Shown in pieces: positions 34,701 to 46,700 of a DNA stretch of 64,000 nt. A program made the translations under genes and the position numbers. The notes beneath the pieces are model-generated. The model was given only the letters and a program-made list of their open reading frames with translations, searched no databases and had not been told where the DNA came from. Source of the DNA: Paenibacillus sp. FSL R7-0345. Its GTDB lineage: Bacteria > Bacillota > Bacilli > Paenibacillales > Paenibacillaceae. Where the stretch lies: positions 5,314,501-5,378,500 of the forward strand of contig NZ_CP152002.1 of NCBI RefSeq assembly GCF_038595055.1. Reading direction: 5' to 3'. The stretch's first letter is position 1, and each line of letters starts with the position of its first letter.

Positions 34701-37700
34701 ATGCTCAATTACAACTCCTTTGGGTTTTCCTGTACTTCCAGAAGTATAGATTACATATACTGCATCATCAGGACTATTTAAATTCTCTATATGACGATCA
34801 TTGCTGGTCTCCCCCAAATTAACCAAACATGAAATTTCATGTAACGTTCCTGTATAGGTATTCAATGGAATGGTACACTTATCTGTAATTAACAATTGCA
34901 CTTGGCTGTCTGATAACTGATATTCAATTCTTTCAGTCGGATAATGAACGTCCAAAGGTAAATAGGCTGCTCCTGATTTGATCACTCCCATGATTCCAAC
35001 AATCATATTAATAGACTTTTCCATTAATAATCCAACTACAGCGTTTGGCTGCACTCCCAGTTTCCTTAAAGAAAATGCTACTTGATTTGCCCTGTTGTTT
35101 AGTTCCGTGTAAGTTATAGCCTCATCTTCAAAACACACTGCCAGAGCCTCAGGATTTAATTGAACCTGTTCTTCAAAAAGAGCTTGAACTGTTAAACTGT
35201 CGTTCGGTTTAAATTCAGATTCATTATAGTCATACAGCAGTATGTCTCTTTCGTTTCTATCAAGAACATCGATATCTTTGATTTTCAAAGCATCGTTCTC
35301 AATAACTGCAGCAATGATATTTTTTAGATGTTGGCCCATTTGAACAATGGTATCCTCTTTAAACAGATCTGAACAATATTGGATGCTCACTGTAATATCT
35401 TCTTTCAACACAGCAACAGAGATGTTCAGATCAAACTTGCTTGTCTTATTACTTTCTTTATACGCCGTAAGGGACAGGCCATTCAAGCTCATTTCCGTCT
35501 TCTCATCTTCCAGCATGGTAAGCATGACATCAAACAGCGGATTTCTGCTTACATCCCTTTTAATATTCAGTTCATCAAGTAAAACTTCAAATGGATATTC
35601 CTGATTATCATAAGCTGCTATTACAACCTCTTTAACCTCCTGTAAAAAATCATTGAAATTCTTTTCTTTTACAGGATAATTCCTCATTACCAGAGTGTTC
35701 ACAAACATTCCTACAATCTGCTGTAAGTCCGGATGTGTTCTCCCTGAAGCTGGTGTACCTATTAATATATCTTCTTGTCCAGTGTATTTGGCTAATAAAA
35801 TGTTAAATATTGATAAAAAGAACATATACACTGTACATTCTTGCTTATTCACAAGCCTCTTAATTTCAATTCCTTCTTCTCTGCTTAACTTTATCGTCTG
35901 GATATTCCCCTTGAAGCTTTGGACTAAAGGTCTCGGAAAATCTGTCGGCATATTTAATAATGGTATTTCACCAGATAGCTTCTCCATCCAGTAAGCCCTT
36001 TTTGAAGCATGACTTCCACTGTTACGGGGATCATTACTCCACTCAGCGTAATCTTTATACTGTAATGCTAATGGAATCAGCTCTTGGCCTGATAGTAATT
36101 CTGCGAAGTCTTTAACCAAAATGCCTTTTGAGGTTCCATCTGAAATAATATGGTGCATATCAAAAATAAGGGCATGCTGATTAACCTTAATTTCAACAAC
36201 TTTAACTCTAAAAAGCTCTGAACTGCTTAAGTCGAACGGCCGAATAAATTGATCAATCATACGATCAAGATGATCTCCGTCCTTTAATTGCTCATACTCG
36301 ACGGCAACAGTTACATCTTCATCAACAATCTGGACAATCTCTCCGTTCAAAATATTAAAACGTGTTCTAAGGCTCTCATGCCTTGTGCAAAGACTATTAA
36401 TTACAGACTGCAGTCTTTTTTTGTTGAAATTTCCTTCTATTAGAATAACTTCAGGCATGTTATAGACAGTGCTGTTCCTGTCAAATTGCTGCAGCAAATA
36501 CATCCTTTTTTGTGCTGAAGACAACTTATAGTACGGCTGAACGCCTGCAACAGGGATTCCCTCTAAACGAGCCTTTGCATGTTGTTGAATATATACAGCT
36601 AATTCTCTAATAGTAGGCGCATTAAAGATTTCTCTAAAAGGCACATCTACACTTAGCTTTTTAGATAATAAAGAGATCATTTGGGTCACTTTAAGTGAAT
36701 GTCCGCCTATTTCAAAAAAATTATCTTCAACTCCGACTTCATCCAATTGTAATAAATCCCGCCAAATTTCCGAGATAGTTGCTTCTACTGCATTAGACGG
36801 CTCTCTATAGGTTGAACTTGCTGAGTGCCTCCGGTCCGGTTCAGGCAACTGTTTTCGGTCAAGCTTTCCGTTAGCAGTCAGCGGCATATGAATGAGTTGT
36901 TCAAAATAGGCCGGAATCATGTATTCAGGCAGATGTGCCAAAAGATAATTTCTTAGCAGCTTAGCCGTTATAGTTAGATCCGCTGAAAAGTATGCACATA
37001 AATATTCGTAATGATTAGAATCCTTCTTCATAACCACTACAGCTTCTTTAATACCAGGATATTTAAGCAATAGGCTTTCTATTTCTTCCAACTCGATTCT
37101 GAAGCCTCTTAGCTTAACCTGATGATCTATTCTGCCTAAGTATTCAATGTTTCCATCCTCCAGCCATCTTGCCAAATCCCCTGTTTTATATAATTTAGAA
37201 TTTGGGACATATGGATGCGTAATAAATTTTTGATCAGTAAGCTCCTGATTATTCAAGTACCCTCTGGCCACCCCGTCCCCCGCAATACAAAGCTCACCCG
37301 GGACACCAACAGGCAGCATTAAATGATTGTTATCAACAATAAATAATTTAATATTATCAATAGGTTTACCAATAGGTATTGTTCTGTCCAGCCTTTGTTC
37401 AAAACAATTAAAATAGGAGACATCTATTGTAGCCTCAGTAGGTCCATACAAATTGATTAATTGAGTACCGGACTCTTTAAACAGTACCGCTTCAAAATCC
37501 GTCACTTGCTTTGTTTGCAATGCTTCTCCGCTGGTAAAAACTCTATTTAAAGATAGTACCTCATCGTACTTTTGATGCTCCTCCAAATAATCCAGGAATA
37601 TTCTCAGCATGGACGGGACAAAATGGGCTGTAGTTATCTGATATTTACACATTGCTTCGATAATAGCCGAAACATCCTTTTCCTGATTATGCTCCAACAA

Positions 37701-40700
37701 GCACACTTTTGCCCCAACGACCGACCACCACAATAATTCCCATACAGATACATCAAAAGTATAAGTAGTTTTTTGTATTATAGTATCTGCTTCAGTAAGA
37801 GGGTACGCTTTCTGCATCCAGTTTATTCTATTAACTAATGACCTGTGCTCTATCATTACTCCTTTGGGATTACCTGTGGATCCTGAAGTATAAATTACGT
37901 AAATTAAATCCTGCGGAGTATTGATCAGCTCCAAGTTTTCTCCATTTGATTCATAGCTCTGTTTATCTACATCCAGCTTAGGTGTAACGGCATTTACTTT
38001 ATTAAAATATTTCTCACGAGTCAGAACTAAACAAGCTTGGCTATTTTCTAAAATATAGGCAATCCTGTTTTCAGGGTAATCCGGATCGATAGGTAAATAA
38101 GCACCGCCAGCCTTGATTATCGCAAATATGCTTACTAGCATACTCTCTGAACGTTCAAGAATAATAGCAACTATAGCATTTCGCTTAACCCCTTCAGCCC
38201 TTAGAACTTTAGCAAGTTTATTAGCCCTTCTATTTAACTCACTATAGGTCATAGTGCTGTCTTTAGTAATGACTGCCGCCGCATCAGGTGTTCTGCAAAC
38301 TTGTTCCTCAAAAAGCTCTATAAAAGTCTTCTCTCTAGGATAGGCCGCTTCCGTATTGTTAAAATCGTTTAAAAGGATGTTTTTCTCTTCAATTGTCAAC
38401 AAATTGATATCTGCAATAATCTGTTCAGGCTGCGCCGTTATTTGTTCGATAATATAGATTAAATGCACGAGCATTCTATTGATGGTAGCTGCTTTAAACA
38501 ATTTGGTTCCATATTCAATTTTCATGGCAATCTCATCACCACGGTTTACAGCAATAAATCTCAAGTCAAAATTCACCGATGTTCTAACCGCTGCTACAGG
38601 TTCAAATGTAATATTAGCTGTTTCTAATGAGTCAAAGCAGAGATCATCTTCCATAGAGAACATAACATCAAACAGCGGACTTCTGGCAGGATCTCGCCTA
38701 ACGCTAATTAGATTCAACAATTCTTCAAACGGGTAATCCTGATTTTCGAAAGCAGCAAACGCATTATCCCTAACTCTTGCTAAGAACACTTCATACTTTT
38801 CATGGGAATAAATTGTATTACGCAAAGCCAAGGTATTAATAAATACTCCTACAACAGGATCAACTTCCGGCTTGTTTCTTCCTGCTGTTATACCTCCTAC
38901 AATTATTTCTTCCTGCCCGCTGTACTTCGATAACAAAATATATATTGCTGACAGCAGCAGCGTATATACAGTGGCGTTATGCTGTTCAGCCATTGCCCTG
39001 ATTTGCTGCGTTAACTCAGTGGGTACTAGTATTTCTGTTCCTAAGCCTTCATAACTCTGTACTTTAGGTCTTGAATAATCAAGGGGCATATTCAAAACGG
39101 GAGGCTTATCGCTAAATACTTCTCTCCAGTAGTTGGCCTGCGGCAGCAATCTTTCCGTCCGAAGCATCTCGTTTTGCCACTCAGAGTAATCCTTGTATTG
39201 TATATCCAGTTGCTGAAGGGACTGTGACATATACATTTTGCCGAGATCATTAATTAACCGCTCTACAGATATCCCATCGGAAATGATGTGATGGATGTCA
39301 AATAGAAGTATATGATAGTTCTGCTGTTTAATGAGTTGTACCCTCATCAAAGGAGCCCTTTCTAAATCAAAGGTTCTCACAAATCGCTCTAATTCTTTGT
39401 TTAGATTGATATCCTCCACTTCGCTGTATTGGAAGTCAACCTTTACGGAATCATGTATTTTTTGAACGATATTTCCTTCCTTAATTGCAAAGCTGGTTCT
39501 TAAAGCTTCGTGTCTAACGTGTAATTCACGCAGACTTTCTTCCAGCTTCCCTCTTTCAAGCTCCCCATGGATTTTGATTGCCGCAGACATGTTATAACCC
39601 AGACTATCTGGCTCCAGCTGTTGGAGCATATACATTCTTTTTTGAGCAGCGGAAGTTTCATACCACTCTTTAGGCGCTGTTTTTATAATCAGGTCATATC
39701 TATTTTCTGCAGACAGATCTATACACTTGCTTATACCTTTTAATGTCGGAGATTTAAAAATGTCCTTAAGCAAAATTTCCACATTAAACTCTTTATGAAT
39801 TCGGGATGCAAGAGCAATTGCTTTTAAGGAATGTCCCCCAAGTTCAAAAAAGTTATCATATACACCGGATTTTTTCACTCCAAGAATGCTATTCCAGATG
39901 CCTTCAAGCTTGATTTCGGTAGCGGTGACCGGTGCCACATATTCGGAATCAGACTGAAGACTAACCTCATATTCACCTAATGTTTTCCTGTCAATTTTTC
40001 CGTTAGGTGTAACCGGCAACTTTTCCTCAAGCTGCTTTATAAAAGACGGGACCATATAATTGGGCAATTTCCCAGCCAGATGTTCTTTAATGTGCGAGAC
40101 ATTCAGGAAATGAACTCCAGTTATATACGCTACTAAAAAAGAGAGCCCGTTTCCGTCCTTTTTATCAATAACCACAGCTTCCTTGATCCCGGCATATTGA
40201 AGCAGCTGATTTTCTATCTCTCTTATTTCAACCCTGTAGCCTCTTATTTTCACTTGATAATCTTCTCTTCCAAAGAACTCCACATTACCGTCAGGCAGCC
40301 ACCGGGCCAAATCACCAGTTTTATACATTCTTTCACCGGCTCTAAATGGATTCAGGGGGAATTTCTCCAGCGTTAGCTGTTCATTCTTATAATAACCCCG
40401 GGCTACTCCCTTTCCTCCAATATATAGTTCTCCGCTAACCCCGATAGGCTGTGGTTTCATTGAATGGTTCAAAATGTAAAACTGGGTGTTATCTAACGGC
40501 CTCCCTATAGGTGTGTTTACCAAATCAGGAACGGACTTCAAATTCTCTTCATAGTAACTGGAGTCAATGGTTGCCTCTGTAACTCCATAACTGTTGAGTA
40601 CTCTCATTTTATGTCCAAATTTGTCAACCAGCTTTTTATAATCATCAATTGCACACGTATCCGAACCCATAATTAATACCTTCATACTATCAATGCTTAA

Positions 40701-43700
40701 CTGATTTTCATGAATGTATTCCATAAATGGTATGATCAGACCGGGCGTTGACTCAAAGATATTAATTTTCTTATCCTTTATTAATGTATACAGGGATTTA
40801 AACTCCAGCTTGGTATCTTCAGGACAAATAAACAAACTTCCCCCTGTGAGTAAAGCTCTGCACATATCACCCGCAAAAACATCAAATGCTATACTGGCCA
40901 TCTGTAATAACCTGGCTTCAATAATGTCTAGCTTGTAATGGTTGATCCATGTAAACGCCATATTAACTAGATTACGGTGTTCAATCATTACACCTTTAGG
41001 CTTACCTGTTGTACCTGAGGTATAAATAATGTATATCAGATCAGTGCCCGCATTAATATCAGCTAGATCTGAAACATCGTCTGAATAATTAGTTGAATCA
41101 TTGATATCAATAAAGTTGCAGGTTTCACCTATTTTATCAACAAATGATTTTTGGGAGAGGATTATTTTCGCTTCACTATCAGCAAGCATATATTGTATTC
41201 TCTCTTCCGGATAAGAAGGATCAATAGGTAGATAGGCTCCCCCGGCTTTGATGATCGCTAAAACACCTATAAACATCTCCAAAGACCGTTCTGCCATTAT
41301 TCCTACAATAGTATTCCGGGCTACCCCTTCAGCTCTCAACGTTCTGGCCAAGGCATTAGAGCGATGATGTAATTCCAGGTATGTTAAGTATTGATTGCCA
41401 TAGATAACAGACTGCTTCTCGGGAGTTTTGAGCACTTGCTCGGTAAACATTTGCTGGAATGTTTTGGTTTCAGGATAAGCTGTATATGTCTGATTCAATT
41501 CATCAACAATATATTTATTCTCTTCCTCTGATAACATTTCAATATCTTTAAGTGCAACATCCGCATGCTGCGTAATATTAGCCAAGATATTATTCAAGTG
41601 TTTCAGAATTGCATGAGCCGTGCTGTCTCTGAACAGGTGGGTACTATACTCCAGCTCAATGATTAGTTCTCCTTTAAATTCTTCTGCAGTAAAGGAAATA
41701 TCAAATTTTGAAATGCTATACTCATGAATAAATCTTCTAAATTGAAGACCCTGTATATCCAAATGCTGATTATCTATATTTTGCATAGTAAACATCACAT
41801 CGAACAAAGGGTTTCTGCTCATATCTCTGGTAAGATTCAATCTGTCAATTAATTCTTCAAACTGGTAATCCTGATTTTGGTAGGCATCCAAACAATTCTG
41901 CTTAACTTCCCCAAGAAACTGTTTGAACGGTTTAACCTCATCCGGGTAATTCCGCATAGCTAGAGTATTGACGAACATGCCTACTACATCTTGCAAATCG
42001 GCATTATACCGCCCGGCAATCGGGCTGCCGATAATAATATCGGACTGGCCTGTATACTTAGCTAAAAGAATGTTCATAGCTGCAAGCAAAAGCATATACA
42101 TTGTAGTGTTAGTCTCTTGCGCAATCACACTTAAATTTTTATATATCAAGTCATCGATCTTCGTTCTTACTGTTTTTCCTTCGAAACTTTGGACAGCTGG
42201 TCTCACATAGTCCGTAGGCAAGTTCAAAACAGGTATCTCTCCAGAAAATAACCCGGTCCAATAATTTCCTTGTTCTTTTATTTTCTGCGATTGGAGCATT
42301 TTGTTTTGCCAGGCGGCAAAATCCTTGTACTGCAGATGGAGTGGAGCGAGCTTTTCACCTGCATAAAGTTTTGAAAATTCTTTAATGAGAATCCCTACAG
42401 AGACTCCATCCGAAATGATATGATGCATATCAAAGACAATTACATGCTCTGCTTCTGACTCTTTTATAACAGTGACGCGAAATAAGGGTGCGCTTTTCAA
42501 GTCAAACGGCTGAATAATTCTGTCTATAGTGTCATGGATATTTTTATCAGGACAGTTAATAAAGCCAGTCTCAAAATCAGTCGCATGAATTGTTTTCTGC
42601 AGAATATTTCCTTTATCTTCAACGAAATACGTTCGGAGTGACTCGTGCCGCTCTACAAGTTCTTTTATAACTTGAGCAACACGGTCAATATCAATCTCAC
42701 CTGTTATGGAAAGTGCACCGGAGATATTATAGCCGGTACTCTGCAGATCAAATCTTTGAAGCATATACATTCTTTTTTGGGCAGAAGAGACCTCGTACCC
42801 TTCTTTTTCCTCAATCGGCTTGATTTCATCAAATTCAGATTCCGTAGACCTGCCTATATGTTCACTAATTTCTTTAATCGTTTGTAACGAAAATACCTCG
42901 CTTAACTTAAGCTCAACTCCAAGTTCCTTGTGTATTCGGGATATCATTATAGTTAACTTTAAAGAGTGGCCGCCCAGCTCGAAAAAATTATCATTAATCC
43001 CTATCTTGTCAATGCATAAGATTTCCTTCCATATTTCAATTAATTTCAGTTCATTGTCATTTCTTGCTTCTTCATAATCTTCGTTCATTAACATATTATC
43101 CTGCGGACAAGGCAGCGACTTTCTGTCCAGTTTGCCATTTGGAGTTACAGGCAAACTCTCCAAAGGTACAAAATACGAAGGCACCATGTATTCGGGCAGA
43201 AATTTCAACAAATGCTCTTTTAAATGGGAGACTTTTATATCCGCATTAGTAATGATATACGCAGCCAAAACTCTTTCGCCCTGCTCATTTTCCAGGTCGA
43301 TAACAGCAGTATCATTCACAGCAGTATGCTTCAATAACTGTTGTTCAATCTCCTGTGTTTCAATCCGGTATCCCCTAATATTAACCTGGTTATCTCTTCT
43401 ACCCATGTACTCAATCTCGCCCTTGGAAGTCCATCTGCCCAAATCCCCTGTCTTATAAACCAGTTCATTTCCAACGTACGGATTGATTACGAACTTCTCT
43501 TCCGTCAAAGGTGCATTCCCCAGGTATCCCTTTGAAACCCCTATCCCGCCAACACAAATCTCTCCTACTACTCCCGCAGGGCACAGCTTACCGGCATCAT
43601 CAAATACAAAAATCTTATAGTTAGCAATTGGTTTTCCAATCGGTATCGGATTATTAAGATCCTCTTTACTGCATTTATGATAAGCAGCACAAACTGTCGT

Positions 43701-46700
43701 TTCTGTGGGTCCATAGGTATTATAAACATTGGAATAATCGATGATATTATTAATGTATTCCCATTTAAGAACATCCCCGCCACTAATATAGGTATGAACG
43801 GAATTCTTCCGCACAACCTTATTTAATTCATTTATTAGTAAAGGAGACGCAGAAACAACCGTAATTTGTTCATCCGTAATTTTATGCGTTAATAATGTGA
43901 TATCCAATACTTCCGCTTTAGTACATATAGACACGCTGCCGCCCACAGTTAAGGCCGGATACATTTCTTCAATGAAAGTATCAAAAGCATAGGATGCCTG
44001 CTGCAGAACAATATCCGTTGCTTTTAAACTGAATTCCTGCTGGAATGCACAAATGTAGCCCCATAAATTCAGGTGGCTGGCAACTACCCCTTTTGGATTC
44101 CCGGTAGTCCCTGACGTATAAATAATATAAGCGGGGTCCTCAGAATTCACTTTAAATCTATAATTTTCTTTCTCTCTTTCCATATCTTCAATAGTATTGA
44201 TCTGAAGTACATGTCCGACAAACTCAATATCATGAGGGCTAGAGCTGTCAGTTATGAGAATTTCAGATTGGCTGTCACTAAACATATAATTGATCCGCTC
44301 AACCGGATTTCCCGGTTCCATGGGAAGGTAAGCCTTCCCCGATTTCAAACATCCTAATAAAACAACCGCCCTCTCAATACTTCTTTCCATCAGCACAGCA
44401 ACTATTTTATTTTTAGTTGTTTTCTTTGAATTGATATATTCAGCCATCCAATTGGCTCTTTCATTCAGCTCTAAATAAGAGATATTTTTATCTCCGAATT
44501 TTATGGCAATATTATGAGGCGTTCTGCTGACCTGTTTTTCAAAAGCATCAATAAATGTAATATTTTCAACAACAGCTTTAGTAAGGTTATTACGGTTATA
44601 CAAAAATTCATTCATTTCTTTTTCATCTAAAATTTCCGCATTTTTCATTATAGTCCCGGGACTTTCCGTGAAAACACGTAACATTTTAATGTATTTATCC
44701 ATAAAATATTTTATTGTTTTTTCTTCGAATAACTCAGTAGAAAATTCCACATTTAATTCATAATGATCTTTTTGAGGCGTAATATCCAGTGTTAAATCCA
44801 CCTTGATTGTCGTAGTTACATTTTCGAGCGGAAGCAAGTCTGCCCCGTCCAGTTTAAAAGCAGGCACTTGCATATTCTGCATATTAAAAACAACATCAAA
44901 CAGTGCATTTCTGTTCATCTCAGGCTTAAGTTTAATCTGTTCTGCTAATTCTTCATTATAGTAGTACTGATTGGCTATATCGTTAAAAATATCTTCACTA
45001 AAATTATTCAAGTAATCTACATATTTCAGATTATTATCAATATTTATTCTGATCGGCAATGTATTAATCAGCATTCCAACAATGTTATCCGAATTACCAA
45101 TTCCTCTATTTGCTATAGGAGTACCTATTACAAAATCGTTTTGCCGGGAGAAGCGGTTGATGACAGCATTAAAGATTGAAAATAAAACCGCATACTCTGT
45201 AGTATGATTTTTAGAAGCTAATTGGCCAATGCTGATAAACAAATCCTTATCTATAATCCCTTTCAAGCTGCTTCCGCTGTAATTTAAAGCTTTAGGCCGG
45301 GGGTGGTCATAAGGAAGCTGAAGTAAAGGGATATTATTACTGAATTTTTGCAGCCAATACTTTTCTTGTTGTCTAAAAGCTTCAGTAGTATTAAACATTT
45401 CTTTCCAGCAAGAGTATTCCTTTAGGGCAAATGCAGGCTCCGGCACTGTTCTTTCATTATACAAATCTATAAAGTTTTGAAGGAGTATACCCAGAGAGGT
45501 ACCGTCAGTGATTATATGATGAATGCAAAATACAATAGTCGTTTTTCCGCGTGACCGCAATAAAGCTGTTTTGAACAGGATGTCCTTCTCCAAATCAAAG
45601 GGGGTGTCGAACTCTTTGATAAAGGACTTTATATCCTTTCTTTTAATATCATGAACTTGAAAGTTTATTGCACTTTGTTTATGTACCTTTAGAAAGATTT
45701 CTTCATCCACTATGACAAAATTACTTCGAAGTGCCTCATGTAATTCTGTTAGTTTTTCAAGTATCATTTGAATTTTGGCTGGGGAAACCACTGCATTCAT
45801 TTCAAATGCTTTTGTAACATTAAACATCGTTTCTGAACGGGGAATTTTATTTAGAATAAACAGCCTCTTCTGAGAAGGCAATACAGGATAATATTCTGCT
45901 TCCTGGACATTCTTTAATTGCTTGGTCGCTACCGGGTTGTTTGACGCAACGAGATCAGAAACACCTTTCACAGTGAAGTCTTTCATCACATCTTTAATTT
46001 CAAGACTTTTATTATAGTTAGTGTTAATTTTGCTTATTAAGTAGATTGCCTTTATTGAATTTCCTCCCATTTCAAAAAAATTGCTTTGAATAGGCAGATT
46101 CGAAATTCCTAATGATTCTTCAAATAACCTTTTAATTTCATAATGGCGTTTGCTTAACGGTGCATCCTCAATCTCTGGTTGGACTGTTTCGCCGGTATTC
46201 AGGTATTCGTCGTACAACCCGTTAAGATAATTTTCAACCAGAATATAACGCTGTATCTTACCGCTTGTAGTCTTTGGGATACTGGGCAGTGGAATTACTG
46301 CTTTGATTTCTTTCTCTATTTTTATACTGATCATCTTTTTCACTAGGGCAGCGATAGGTTTGAATTTTTCTTTTTTAGTTTTTGTTACTGCGAATATTAC
46401 AACCTCATCTTCTTTATCAGAATTAGGAATACCGCAAACAGCATTAGCTTTAATTCCGGGAATATTCAGCTCGTCAACCAATGATTCAATGTCATGTGAA
46501 TAATAATTTTGTCCATTTATAAATATGATATCTTTCTTTCTTCCGGTTATGACCAGCTGGCCCTCAATAAAGAAACCTATATCACCGGTCTTTTTCCATT
46601 CATCTTCTCCCGAGAAGCTTTCGGTTGCTTTACTATTATTGTAATACCCATTTGTAACGTTCTTTCCCTTAATATAAACTTCTCCAATTTCCTCTTCTCC

